From positions 1 through 64,000 of the forward strand of contig MJGA01000024.1 of assembly GCA_001910725.1 (NCBI GenBank): a stretch of DNA of 64,000 nt, in the 5' to 3' direction. How positions within the stretch are numbered: position 1 is the stretch's first letter; every line of letters begins with the position of its first letter. The DNA is from Phanerodontia chrysosporium (lineage: Eukaryota; Basidiomycota; Agaricomycetes; Polyporales; Phanerochaetaceae). Positions 47,325-59,270 of this stretch are shown here, piece after piece. Position numbers and translations under genes: made by a program. Under the pieces are notes generated by a model. That model made no database searches. It was given only the letters and a program-made list of their open reading frames with translations, and was not told where the DNA came from.

Positions 47325-50300
47325 CTAGTCTTGACCGTTTCTCTTGTTGGTCTGGCGCCTCCGCTGCTTGGAGGCTGTCTCGGGATGTGGAAGCCTGCAG
47401 GCCATTTCACCGGTGGCAGGGCCGCGTCTGGAACGGAGAACTCGTCCTTCAGGTTGGTCGCCGAGCATGGGACCCAATACTACAGGGGAAATGGTGCGAG
47501 TGTCGAGCTGCACAGAGACTTCGGCACTGCCATGCCCTTGAGAGTTGACAGGCTTTGGGCTGGTATTCGCTGAAGAACCGGTGGATGGCTCTGGCTGAGG
47601 TAGAGCGGACTGTTGGTCAGGCTGCTGCACGACTACCTTCTTCCTCGGCTTGATCTTGATGGGTGGGACCTTGGCTGGAACTTCATCGGAGAAAGCAGGT
47701 TGTGTGGCAAGAGCGGGCTGCAGAGGATTCTGATGGCCAAGATGAGAAGCAGACTCCAGACCAGCGTGGTCTACAAGTCGGACTTGCTCTGCCAGACGAA
47801 GAACCAAATCTATCAGACCTATTGTCAGCCATGGTGGCGACCCGACCAAGGGCTACACCAGTACATACCTCCCATATTATTCTGAATAGTTTCTGGCAGC
47901 GCCAGAGCCTGGTGTTGAGCCTGTACTTCGCCTTTGGATGCTGAGCAAGAGCCAGTAATTCTATTACTCCCCAAGGCTGTGTGGCCCATGGGTGTGGCAG
48001 GAACTGCGCCTGCCTGACCGGGAGTAGCTGGTATGGGTGGCGGACCAGCGCAGATAGAGGACAGGTCGCCATGTCCCAGTGCGGGGGATAGAATAGAGGA
48101 ATGTACCACTGGGCGTCGAGAGGGTATGGAACATTCCTGCTCTTCAGATGGGCGACCCAAGGAATGGTCAAGATGTGCTAGTCGAAGAGCAGAGGAGGGG
48201 TGGCATGCCGGGGGTAGAGTGTTCGACTGAGACAGCGGGTTGTGACCAGGAGGCAGCTGAGGCTCCAGAACCGGAAAGGCTTGAGGAGTACGAGGTGCAC
48301 TGAGTAAGCGGTCGATGAATGACTCCACTGGTTGATCAGTCTGTTCCTCCGCAGATTCCGATATATCGGACAGGTCGGGGGTGTATCCTGCTGGGCTTCC
48401 GAACTCGGCTTGTGAATCCTGGTCTGATGAGTCGTCGAAGGCGGAAGGAGCAAGGTCAGATGGGTGCAAAAAACCAGGATCGGACTGTTGCGTGAGATCA
48501 AAGTGGAAGTCGCCATACTGCAGAGGCTCAGACTCTTCAGGAAGGCTGGGTGAGCGGTGATACTGCTGCCTGTGGGACTCTGGCTCTAGGTCTTCATGAT
48601 ATTCGGATGGGGTTCTAGTGATATAGCCTGAGGAAGAAGTACCAAACGACTGAGGCTGTAAAGAAGTATGTCAGATTCAGTTGTTCGAGATCAAACACAC
48701 AATATATATTATGTACCTCGAATTCCTGCACATGATCATCGAATCGAACCACTGCTGGACCCGCCGGAGGAAGAGACGGAGGGGTTTCTGGTGTGCTTGC
48801 TATAGTCGCTAGCAGCTGCTGCTGGGACGCAGCCAAAGTGAAGTTCGAGCTGCGGTTTGGAAGCGAAGGGGTGGTGGATGTCGGGATGTCGCCAGATTCC
48901 AAAGCTCTCTCGATCTCCGCATCCAACTCCTGAGCTACAGTCCTGATAGACTGCGGGGGCTGAGATGCAGTTGTCGGACCAGCAGTGAGTCCAGTGTCCC
49001 AACAAAATAGTTCCTCACGCCAGGATTCGAGCACCGTTGTCTTGGTCGAGATCGTCATTATCTTGCAGAGGATCCTAGCATGGAATCTATCGTAGTTGAA
49101 CAAGGTCGTTTTACCGATCTCAGAGAACTCAGAATCCGGACTGAGCAAGAACCATAACTGCGAAGCGAATAAAGTAAATGATAAGGTGATAATGTAGTAT
49201 GAATAGAGAGCTTACAATTGTGAAAGAAAGTGCGATGATAGAGGCGAGCTCAACTTCGCCAATGTCCCGTCGAAGTCCCCATAGCCAAGCTGAGATACCA
49301 GCGCTGGGCCTGGACTGTTTTTGGGAGCGCAGGGCGGACTTGCCCCACAGCACTACACGGCCAATCTGAGTGATCATCAGCAAGGTATGTTGAGGGACTT
49401 TTGAAAGAACTTACTCGCATAGCGGTACTGGACAGGAAGAGATAGGGAGTTTGACGATTCTTAGTATACTCGAAGAGCATTGGAGGGTAGAGTATGTCGT
49501 AGGTACCACTACCACCTTGCAGCTGGAACACAATGTCGTCATCGGTGAAGTCCTCAGCGATCAGCCCCTCCGTGATATGAGCAGGCCATCCACGAAAGAT
49601 TTCGATGATCTTGTCCTTGACATTGTGGATATATTGATGACGATGGGCTCCAAGTTCCTTTCGAACCTAAATAAAACAGTCAGCGTGTTGCAATTAGATA
49701 GCCAAGAAAGTGGGTTCGAACGTAGAGCTGAGTCCCGACGTCAGTGCGAAGGGCCCTGTGGATGTGATCCGCCTTGTCTTTGAGTTCTTGGGCCTGCGCT
49801 AGAGCACTGGCCCGAGAGTCTCCGGTCGCCTCCTGCACAGTGCCCTCCGCCATTGCTATTAGAGGACGAGTGAACAGGTCGAAAAAAGAAGCGATCTTGC
49901 CACACTGCTGGCGCTGCTCTGTGTGCCACCGAAAGGGCTGTTTGTGGTCACCTGGCGCAAAGGGAATTTGAAGCTCCTCGTGGTCCAAGAAAGGCGTTAT
50001 GACCACGCTGGCGCACTTCGCCCACTTCAGGAAGTGCTGTTCGTCCGAAACCGGGACCGCCTTGGACCCAGATACTTTTCTGCCGTCCTTCTTCGCCTGG
50101 GTGACCTGGCCTTCCAGTCGAGCGATTTTGACTTTGTCCGCTCGCTCGTTCAGGCGGTACTGCTCAGTTTCGAGCTGCAAAGTATGCATTTCCTAAAATA
50201 AGGCAGAATTAGTAAGAGCTAGATTGAGGATAATTATCGATTTACCTGAGCATAGGACGTAGTTGGGAAAGAAGCAGGAGGGTTTGAAAAGGGCTGCTGA

Positions 50301-51490
50301 CGGATCCGATGTGCCACAATGCCATCTTGCAGCTGAGACGCGGTTTCAAGTGGTCGTGACGGACGTGCGGCTGCCAATCCAGCCTAAAAAGGTTAGAGAA
50401 AGAAATGAGGGACCAATCATAAGCACGTACTGGAGCTGAAGCAGGCTGTAGTCCTGCCCTGGGCAGCTGGGCTCTGTCCAGCGTTTGGGTTCGTCCAACA
50501 GGCTGGACCACAGCAGAGGCGGAAGAGCCACAGGGTGATACCTACAGTGCAAGACGAAGCATTAGTATCACTGCAATGCCGCGAGTAATATTCTAACAAT
50601 ACATACTGGCTGGCAGACTTGTGCAGGGGCGCTGACAGCCTGTCAAAGACGAGTGAGGATTAAGACTCGGGAAGTGCAGTGAGGTGAAGCTCACTGGGAC
50701 CTGTTCCCCGTACAACTCCCTGGCCAGACGATTCGCCCCAGGGACAGGAGCTGAAGCCGGTCCAGTTCTGTTTGCCACCTAAAAGGGGGAGATATCAACG
50801 AGAGAAACAAAACAGCGATGAGCTTAATCATACCTGGGCTACAGAAACGCCAATGGTCGGCATCTGGCTGGCAATGCGCTGACCAAAGGCTGGCTGGCTG
50901 GCAACGCGCTGGGCAGAGCCGAGCTGGTCCCTGACGAGCGGGCCTGAGGTGGGCTGACCGAGAACATGCTGGCCAGAGACAGGCAGGCTTCCGACGCGCT
51001 GGACGGAGGCTGGCTGGCTGGCGACGCGCTGGCCCGAGGTGGGCTGACCGAGAACATGCTGGCCAGAGACAGGCAGGCTTCCGACGCGCTGGACGGAGGC
51101 TGGCTGGCTGGCGACGCGCTGGCCCGAGGTGGGCTGACCGAGAACATGCTGGCCAGAGACAGGCAGGCTTCCGACGCGCTGGACGGAGGCTGGCTGGCTG
51201 GCGACGCGCTGGCCCGAGGTGGGCTGGCCGAGAACATGCTGGCCAGAGACAGGCAGGCTTCCGACGCGCTGGACGGAGGCTGGCTGGCTGGCGACGCGCT
51301 GGCCCGAGGTGGGCTGACCGAGAACATGCTGGACAACTCGGGTTCCAGAGCCAGCATTCAAGCTACCAGCGTACCTGACGTTGGTAACCTGGGGTTGGGA
51401 GGATGGGTCGTAGTCGGACTCGCCAGACTCTGATCGTTGGTCAGGGTCATAGACTAGTGCCGGTTGATACTGGGAAGGGTCGGTGTACAT
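47325..51490 (-). CDS. large multi-exon protein with 30-residue repeats, repeat-associated family
   Basis: A chain of minus-strand exons with plausible GT-AG sites runs from MYTDPSQYQPALVYDP (51490) to a basic end (SKQRRRQTNKRNGQD, stop 47325-47327). In order: a 30-residue tandem repeat (50946-51335); Pro/Ala-rich exons; a coiled coil (TLQLETEQYRLNERADKVKI); a region with LKWAKCASVVITPFLDHEEL and FFDLFTRPLIAMAEGTVQEA; a conserved-looking core (HNVKDKIIEIFRGWPAHITE, IGRVVLWGKSAL, WGLRRDIGEVELASIIALS, LLSPDSEFSEIGKTTLFNYD); then a long Ser/Pro disordered tail. I cannot name the core with certainty. It resembles the repeat-dispersed hypothetical proteins (DUF6532/DUF6698-like) common in Agaricomycete transposon nests. 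Exon joins were not all checked, so it could be two genes. Confidence 0.5.
50946..51335. repeat. 90-base in-frame coding minisatellite
   Basis: Four full 90-base units start at 50961, 51051, 51141 and 51231, with partial units at each side. They are identical except for one base (51227). Translated on the minus strand each unit is 30 residues built from VxQRVxSLPxSxQ-like sub-blocks, so the array itself probably grew from an older, shorter repeat. Confidence 0.95.
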
Positions 51491-52539
51491 GTTTCAAGCT
51501 GAAGACGTTTATCTGCGAAGATGTGAGGTCGGGACAATGGGGATGGTTCAAAAGGCCAGTGGCTTAAGTAGGCTGCTACACTTCGCCATCCCGATGCAAA
51601 TCAGAGAGCCCAGTCAGCATGGATTTCGCATCATCTCAGGTGGACGCACCTTGTGACACTTCAGGCTATGGACCATCTCGAACTAGTGCAATTCGGACAG
51701 TATCTGTTCACCGCTCTACAAATTTCGAGTCAGGAAATGAGATGGTGCAGCGGGTTGTGAACAGCGTTCCGCACCAAATATGCTTAGATTGATGCTCTCG
51801 GTGAGCGATACTCCTTGCTCGTCTATATCGGCCACTTACACAACAGCGGGACATGCACGGTATCAGCGGAAGCATAGCCTCGTTGTGCGGGGTTCTCACC
51901 TTTCTGGCCAAATCGCTCGGCTGATGAATATCCTGAGACACAGCCTGAATTTAGCACCTTTGAGCGGCCCTCGTGTTCGCTAGATTCTTTCTGTAGAAAA
52001 AATGGTGAGCACAGCAGTGTACCGCAATACTATGTCATTGTTCCTGTAGGCAGGGCACAAGCATGGTCTGATAATATTCCAGGAATGAGATAGCGGAACG
52101 AACACAGACACTCCAGGCAGCATGGAGGAATTTCAGGGCGCACAAGGGCATGGTGTTTGGGAGCAGGTGACATGAGGTGCCATTCGCAAAGCTATTTGCT
52201 ATGATACACGAGGGGAATGCGTGCTGCCAGGCGTCGCTGTTGAGATGCGACCTGCAAAGACAGGAAATCATGGGCGTCAAGCTTCAGCTGGTACGTAAAT
52301 CTCACCATGCCTTTTTACACCATTCACAAGGCGGTCTGGTGCCGGCTCCAGGTGCTGGAGATTGGGGTTAGTTGGGTAACCGAGAGCGCTGTCGCTGACT
52401 CCGCATAGCCCTTGGCATTGTATTTCGAGATGTAGATTCTGCATGCAGACAGAGGTGAGGTAAGTTGCGCCAGCTTGACTTGCGACTGGAGGCCTGTTAC
52501 TTGTAGTTCGCCGCTGTAGGCATTACTTAGCAGCATGCA
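51491..52539. other. spacer, no gene seen
   Basis: The 5' flank of the repeat-bearing gene and the 3' flank of the PRP8 relic. No frame with a recognisable domain. Confidence 0.4.
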
Positions 52540-55500
52540 ACCTTGAGATCAACAGGGAGTACATACAGATAACTGTCTGACTGGTGTCGCAGTGGATGTT
52601 GGTCGTCTCCATCTGCACGGTGTGAAGGGACCTTGAGCCTCATTGCCGTTCTGGAGCTCAGCCATCTGCTGCCGCTGGACAGACAGAGAAGCAATATCGA
52701 AATGGACACACCTTATACACGGAAAAGAGCAGGATATCCACGCAAGACGAGGTCACCTTGTAACTCTTACAAGGGTGAATCGTCTCCTTCTACATCGTCT
52801 CGATCTGCAGGGGCTCCAGCTCTTGATCGAACACTTGACACAAGTCCATGACGACACTCTTGTGAACTAAACAGATATAAGCCCGCATTCTCCAGGTGAA
52901 AAGCATGAAAAGACCACTCACACTTCTGCCAAGAGTGGGCACCGCAGATCTGAATCAAACTGATCTTTAGCGTCGGGATTTTATGGTGCCTAGAAGATAG
53001 TGTGAGCAAGGTCGTAAACTGCTGCTAAAGACTTCACTCACATGAAGATACCGGTCAAATCAAGCTGGACTTGGAAACCGACATGGACATTGGCACGGTT
53101 GATAGTCAGGCTCCACCAAAGCGTGAACCGACGATTAGGAATCTGGTTGAGACCAGACCGCTGCGCGTTGGTGAGCTTCTTGTATCGCATAGACTCCTCG
53201 AAACCAGACGCCTTCTCCCAGAAGAGACCCTCCCAAGTCGGGAAGTAGGTACCCTTGAAGAGCGTGTGCTCAAGAATACCCTCAACACCACCGAGGGCAG
53301 CGATAACTTCGACACGGTAGTTGTTGAGCTGCCAGAGTTTGCCGTCGTGACGCTGTGACGTCCACCAGAACGGATTGCTGCATAAGAGATTGAGCATCAG
53401 GTGATCAAGATGAAGGGGACGGTGACTTACTGCTTGAGCAGCTGGTACTGCTTCCAGTCTGTGCGGACACGCCAACCGCGATTGTAAGCAAGTGTGTGCC
53501 AGTCTTTCTGGAAGAGAGTGTTGATTCGAGGGATACCACGGTCCCAGGTGTCCTCGAGATCCTCGAGTGTCAGGCGGCGATTCTGCGCGTTCGCTTCCTT
53601 CCTCTTCATCGAGTACTCCGACCACACGCGAGCCGAGTCCAAGAGCTCCGCCTCCCATGGCTGCAGGTAACGGTACAAATTGGGGATGAGCTGGTCTTCC
53701 TCATGAGACATACCGGCGCGGAAGTGGGTGACGCCGACATTGGTCTGCTTCGACCACCGAAGGTCACTCTGCGGAATGAGGACGTGACCCATGGACAACA
53801 TGCCGAGACCACCGAGCTCTTTGGGAGTGTAGAAGACGACGGGCGGGAAACGAGACGGCATCTTACTGTTCAGGCCGATCTTGACACCAGTCTGGATCTT
53901 GTTCTCCGCCTTGACGAGGGCATCGAGTAGTTCGTTCTTGTGGATGACGGCCTCGCGGTAGTAGGTCATGAGACCAATGAGTGCGGTGTTCCACTTGTTG
54001 ACGATCTTCGAGAACGTTGTTGAACCCGAGCTCATGAGGACTTGGCGGATACGGTTGTTGAACTGCTGGACACCTTTGTCGGAGACGCGCAAGAACGCCT
54101 GAGCTGTACGCTCCTTCGTTTGCTCGTTCGTGAGGTTCCAGACCTCGTCCTTGAGCGAGTACTGCTCGCCATTGATCGTCCGAATCTTCGGCAGGATGCG
54201 AACCTCGAAGCCACACATCGAGAAGAGTAGCTGAGGGTTATCCTTCGAGTAGACACTAACGAAAGTGTCCTCCCACTCGATCGTCGTGAGCGAGCGAGGC
54301 AGGCTCTGCTTGACGTTCCAGAAGACTGCGCGCCCAAGGTTGACATCGTGCTTGATGAGACGCATACGGCAGTCGTGGGGCCAGCAACGCTTGTTGTTGT
54401 AACCGATGACGTTGTTGTTCGTGGGATCGGGATTGGCACTGAGGTAGCGTTGAATGAGATCTCGAGCCTCCTCGGCCGTGAAGCGAAAGAGAATATGGAT
54501 GCGATCGACGTAACGCGAGTATAGACGGATCGGATGACGAGTCTCCGTTGCAACGTCGCGATACTGCAGGAAGTTATTGGGCATCTGCGGTGGGCCGGCC
54601 ATTTCGCTCGCCTGCTGCAAGCCAAGAATGAGGAGATCAAGAACGAGACCGTAGTATTGGAACACGAAAGCGGAGAACTGAAGCCCGCGGATGAGACCGT
54701 AGGCGTTCGTGTGCGCCATGTCCTTGTACGTGAGAGCTGGAAACAAGAAGTCAGGACATGCAATAATACGATATCACAGATGAGCTCACCTGTGTTGTTC
54801 TTCGCGGTGATGTAGTCCGACAGATTGTGATCCATGATCAACCGCAGGAGACGGTTAAGCAAGGTCAAATCGATCTTCTCATACACCCTCGAGAGGACCG
54901 TCTCCATCATCACGTTGCACTTGCCTTCGCTCGTCTCCCATGTCTGTCAGATTGTTGATGCCCTGGCACCACTTGTAGACAAGAAGCGGCGGAGGCTCTG
55001 TATCGGCGGGCTTGATCCATGCCAGGAAGAGGCCACGCTTGTCTGCCTCCAAGAAGAGGAACTGGTCCAGGTACGCATTGGTGATCTTCTCGACGGGCTC
55101 GATGTCGTAGCACGGAATGAGCTTGTCGTAAGTGTCGAAGAACTCGATCCCGGCCTCCTTGAATGCGCGTTGGGTCAGGAGGAGACGCTTGATGCGAGAC
55201 AAACACTCGTGGGGGTTGTCGTACGCTTGCTCGATGAGCGCGAGCTCCTCTCGCTGAGACTGGTTGAGACGACCCTTGACCGAGTATGCCTCCTTCAGCT
55301 TCTCGAGCGCGAGCACAAGCAACTTGGTGTCGTGCTTGTAGTTGAGCGGAGGGAATGGAATGGGGGAGAACTTGCAGGACTCGAGCCAGTGAACGGTAGC
55401 TGTGTAGATGGCGACTGCCTCTTCGGCGCTGATATACGGACTGTCCTTGAGATAGGGTGCTGACGCTCCTGTTCGGCCTTGAGGTGGGGACGAGTGATAA

Positions 55501-55570
55501 CACCAAAGGTCCGCGAGGTTGAACGCGCCGAAGTCGCCCAAACAGTATGACTGTGCGTGGTGACAAAGAG
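52540..55570 (-). pseudogene. prp8: truncated copy of the splicing factor PRP8
   Basis: Minus-strand exons match the central part of Prp8, the U5 snRNP core protein: [124 protein letters not shown]. This region is the reverse-transcriptase-like and linker part. The copy is broken. Near 54938-54945 two bases are missing (NNLTD to WETSEG). A TAG at 52790-52792 replaces a Gln codon (ETM-stop-KETIHP). In the exons after 53040 conserved residues are altered (QIFRAHLW reads QICGAHSW), and similarity fades by 52570. The RNase H-like and Jab1/MPN domains are absent, as is the N-terminal third. Introns are retained, so it is a DNA-level copy, not a retrocopy. Confidence 0.9.
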
Positions 55571-55950
55571 CGGATGATTGTACGGTTAGGTCACCCACCG
55601 CAAGGCAATCGCGTCCGCTCCGAAGGACATTCTCCGGCGGCTTGGCCTCAAGGAAAGGCTCGACCTCGTCGGGAAGCTTGAACTCGTCCTCATTTGCACC
55701 GCTAAGGCAGGATATGCGGTCCTCTTGCGATATAAGGGGCATATCCTTCGGTCGGAAACCACGAGAAGAGATAGGCTTGATAAGGGAGCCAGAGTAGAGC
55801 GCAAGAAGGGAGATGCACACTGTAACGAAGGGGTCGATGTGGGGAATATGACTGTGGCTGAGTTCGGGGAAAGCCTTCTTGTAGACAAGGCTGACGTTCC
55901 CGAGCGATCGAAGCCAGGTCGAGGTGGAGGGAAGGGGTGGGGCTATCAAG
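55571..55950 (-). pseudogene. unrecognised gene fragment adjoining the PRP8 copy
   Basis: A minus-strand frame ([54 protein letters not shown]) reads like protein and is linked to the PRP8 part by a good 47-base intron (GTGGGT...CGCACAG, about 55548-55594). I cannot tell whether it is N-terminal PRP8 sequence or a third captured fragment. Confidence 0.4.
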
Positions 55951-56049
55951 CACAGTCACGATCGTGCTTCTGCAATATTATCGAGGCTTTGGCTAGGGAG
56001 ACCAGGCCTCTTGTAGCCGTCAAACACAGTAGCACAACTTGAAAGCAAG

Positions 56050-56445
56050 CCGCGTACCTCCGTGAATATATGCACCTCCTGGAACGACCACACGGCGCCC
56101 GTTGGACAGTGGGGCTGTTGCTGCTGAGCGCAAGACCTCCTAGCGGACACGCCCGCTGTATGCGTCGCTGAGCGGGACAAAGCACGGGTGAGAGTTCCTT
56201 CATGCCGAGCTTCACGAGGAGGCGGATAGGGTAGGCGACAGTGCGCAGGGGGTGTCCCTCGTACGGATGGAACTGTGCGAGGTCAGTTCGAGCACCGAGG
56301 TCGGAGGCAGCGCACGCACCCTTCCGAGCATCGCCACGACGGGCACGTCGCCAATGAGACAAAACGCCAGCGCGCTGCGGTGTCCCTGCACGGTGTTCTG
56401 GCCAAAGTCCGCGAGCTTGTCGTACGGCACCTCGACGACATTGCG
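56050..56445 (-). pseudogene. fragment of purine nucleoside phosphorylase
   Basis: The minus strand encodes VPYDKLADFGQNTVQGHRSA and LIGDVPVVAMLGR. Then, across a 47-base intron (GTGCGT...TCGCACAG), it encodes FHPYEGHPLRTVAYPIRLLV and KLGMKEL. This is the phosphate- and ribose-binding core of PNP, the enzyme that splits purine nucleosides in the salvage pathway. After that the frame is lost: LSDAYSGRVR is followed by TAG, then RRVVVPGGAYIHGG, and the N-terminal and C-terminal thirds are missing. The intron is retained. It lies next to and in the same direction as the PRP8 copy, suggesting both were carried here as genomic fragments. Confidence 0.78.
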
Positions 56446-56756
56446 AGGACTTGCGTGTCCATCATCGTGCGTGTTACACCCTGACCGGAAGCTGCGAGAG
56501 TTCTCATTGCGGCAGACTAGTCAAGATCCCCCATGCTAGGAAAGATGGGAGAGGGAGTACCGAACTGAATCCTGGCAGTGATGTCAAGGTAGGAGACGAG
56601 TCGAGTAAGCGCTGACTGACGCGACGCGACGCGGACAAGCGCAGACGTCCCGAGACTCTTAGCCACGTCTCATAACGAAGGCAGGGAGAGGGGCACATTT
56701 GTAATCGAAGCTTAAATTCACCAATATCAGCAGTACTATATATTACACCTCTTCTG

Positions 56757-58637
56757 TTATTTGAGTAGACCCGCCTTCTCACGATCCTCGTGTAACTCGT
56801 CTACTTTCGACAGAAATTGCAGTTCCTCGACCCACCGCCCATCTCTCTGCTTCAGGAGCTCTTCGGCCCGCTCCTCGTCAGAGTCACGGAGGCTTTTCCA
56901 TGACTGGAATCCGTAGTCCACGTAACGGAAGAGCCCACCAGCGGCGTACTGCGTGATGGACCATCGAGTCTCATGAGCTCGTATGGGTACGTTGCCATGC
57001 GTGATACTCGCGGAAGGGATCAGAATCGTTGACCCAGGAGGGAATTCAACAACAACACCGAACTCGCGCAGAATGAGGTGACCGCCTTGCTCGGGGTCAA
57101 AGTTTCCGCCAGCGAAGATTGAGCACCAGCCTACAGGACGATTGCCGTGATCATTGTGCTCGTAACTGACCGCCTGCGGACCGAAGTTGAAGGACACCGC
57201 TGGGAACACACTGGACTGCCAGTTGTAGTCCAGGTCAGGGTACCGCTGAAAGAGGCGGTCCAACTGGGTGGCGTAGTCACGGTACAGCTTCGGAGCATAG
57301 AAAGCGAACAGGTCTACGATGGGTTAGCGACAAGTTTAGCAGCAGGAAGAGGAACTTACTGCTAGCAAACGAGGCAATGCGCACAATGGCCTTGTTGGCC
57401 ATGAGCTTTTGAAGGACTGCGCGATTATGAGCGGAGTGATGCAGGATACCCGGGCGCTGTCAGGGTGAGCCATGCATGAGAGCCGAACATCAGACTCGAA
57501 GTAGCAAAAGAAAAGGCTTACCCGTTGCCCACCTCCGTAGGAGGTTCCATACGCAATGGTACGGTAGGTGCCGCGTCGATCACCTTGCTTTCCGAATTGC
57601 AAGCAGGAGGCAGCGGCAGACATGGCCTCATCTGCCTCGGCATGCACGAGGTTCCATTCCGGTGGCGCACCTGGAAACCCGCCAAGAACCGCACACAAAA
57701 AGCGGACTTTGTCGACGAGCAGTGTGGGCGTGCTAAAGCAGAGATTAGTGGTGTGCCCTTAATAGCATGGTCAATGTTCTCACCGGCCGTCCCAACGGAT
57801 AAGGCGGAGACCTTCCATGAGAGCTTGTTGGAGCGTAGTGAGCCTCTTGCCAGAGGCCATTCGGCGGGCAATGTATGCTCCTCGTGCAATGGTGTGGAGT
57901 GTCTGCATGGTGAATTGCATGAGGGTAATCTTGTTGCCAGACTGTACGTATTTCTTTGAGAAGGAGGACCTGATCTTGTGACTGCTCGGAGTGGCCTTGC
58001 TCTTCGCACGGGCTCTTCGCTTGGCCTTGCCTTCCCTCTTGCGACGATTGCGATCCGTCCCGAGAGGAGGCTGTGAATGGAGGCCACTGACAGTGGGCGT
58101 TGCGTGAGCTTGTGCTGCTGGCGGATTCGAAGATGCTACGGCCTTGCAGGCAGGTGCCGCTGAGAACGGCGCACTGGATGTCTCAGAAAGAGCCGGCCAA
58201 GACGGGTACTGGAGTGCTTGGCCGGGTTCCGTATCATCTTCGGTCTCCTCTTCTCGGCAATTTCTTTCCAAGAAAGCGGCACGAAGACAATCTTCAATGC
58301 CGCAATTCTCGAGTAGAAGGGCTGCTTCTACGACATCTTGGGCCGCTTCTGAATGGGAGTCTGGGATATTGGTGGACTTCAAAGTGGGAAGATGAGTGTG
58401 CCACCAAACACAGTTGAAACAGACATTCTTACCATGTGGTACGCCCTGTGAGCAGAGGCCATCGCCCTTGTGAGAGGCGCCATGAACAGTAGCGGCAGGT
58501 GTTGGGGCGATATCAGGAGGGATGATGAGGAAGGGACCACAGCCGGGCCTGAGAGTCAGCATTATAAGGGACTGCGACAAAGGCAACAAAGCGAGAAAAT
58601 CGAGAGCCAAAGCAATGTGGGTGGCCCCTGCGTGCAT
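56757..58637 (-). CDS. TET/JBP-like Fe(II)/2-oxoglutarate dioxygenase, transposon-associated family
   Basis: An N-terminal half contains a CxxC pair (KNVCFNCVWWHTH) and a strongly basic stretch (NRRKREGKAKRRARAKSK) suited to DNA binding. It leads by introns (about 57310-57358, 57415-57520 and 57732-57783) to the catalytic fold: CAVLGGFPGAPPEW, IAYGTSYGGGQR, FAFYAPKLYRDY, YPDLDYNW. The metal ligands are visible: H-N-D in SYEHNDHGNRP, the distal His in SASITHGNVPI and an Arg for 2-oxoglutarate in AHETRWSITQ, with QGGHLILREFGVVVEFPPGS between. The end is LSKVDELHEDREKAGLLK, stop 56757-56759. The family is greatly expanded in Agaricomycetes and has been tied to DNA-modifying TET/JBP enzymes and to transposons. 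Its substrate here, perhaps 5-methylcytosine, is inference. No break was seen. Confidence 0.78.
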
Positions 58638-58744
58638 GATCGGTGGGCCTACTGGCGGCCAGTGTCAAAGCATTCGTTGGTCAAAGCTTTGTCACGGTCG
58701 CAGCATATATAAGAACACTCACTTGAGAACCAACCCTCTCGCAA

Positions 58745-59270
58745 CGCTGGGCTGACCAACCCTACAGTCGCCCCGTCGTCCCGCGCGACGAAGTCCGGCC
58801 GCTGGGCTGACCAGCCCTACGGTCGCGCTCTCGTCGTGCCCCCCAATGTCCGGCCACTGGGCTGACCAGCCCTACGGTCGCACTGTCTTCGTGCGCCCCA
58901 ATGTCCGGCCGCTGGGCTGACCAGCCCTACGGTCGCCCCGTCGTCCCGCGCGACGAAGTCCGGCCGCTGGGCTGACCAGCCCTACGGTCGCGCTCTCGTC
59001 GTGCGCCCCAATGTCCGGCCACTGGGCTGACCAGCCCTACGGTCGCACTGTCTTCGTGCGCCCCAATGTCCGGCCGCTGGGCTGACCAGCCCTACGGTCG
59101 CCCCGTCGTCCCGCGCGACGAAGTCCGGCCGCTGGGCTGACCAGCCCTACGGTCGCGCTCTCGTCGTGCGCCCCAATGTCCGGCCACTGGACTGACCAGC
59201 CCTACGGTCGCACTGTCTTCGTGCGCCCCAATGTCCGGCCGCTGGGCTGACCAGCCCTACGGTCGCCCTG
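58745..59270. repeat. 55-base satellite in 165-base higher-order units
   Basis: Ten units with an exact 55-base period begin (at GCTGACC/ACTGACC) at 58751, 58806, 58861, 58916, 58971, 59026, 59081, 59136, 59191 and 59246. All share GGGCTGACCAGCCC, a 6-base inverted repeat around AC, followed by TACGGTCG. The other half comes in three kinds: A with CCCGTCGTCCCGCGCGACGA, B with GCTCTCGTCGTGCGCCCC, C with ACTGTCTTCGTGCGCCCC. They alternate A-B-C three times and end with a divergent A. Array growth was therefore by 165-base triplets. Confidence 0.95.

Noticed and set aside
53042..55463. Long plus-strand frames across the PRP8 copy
   Set aside because: Antisense shadows; the minus strand carries unmistakable PRP8 motifs.
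58745..59270. CRISPR array
   Set aside because: The units are contiguous tandem repeats without unique spacers, and the genome is eukaryotic.
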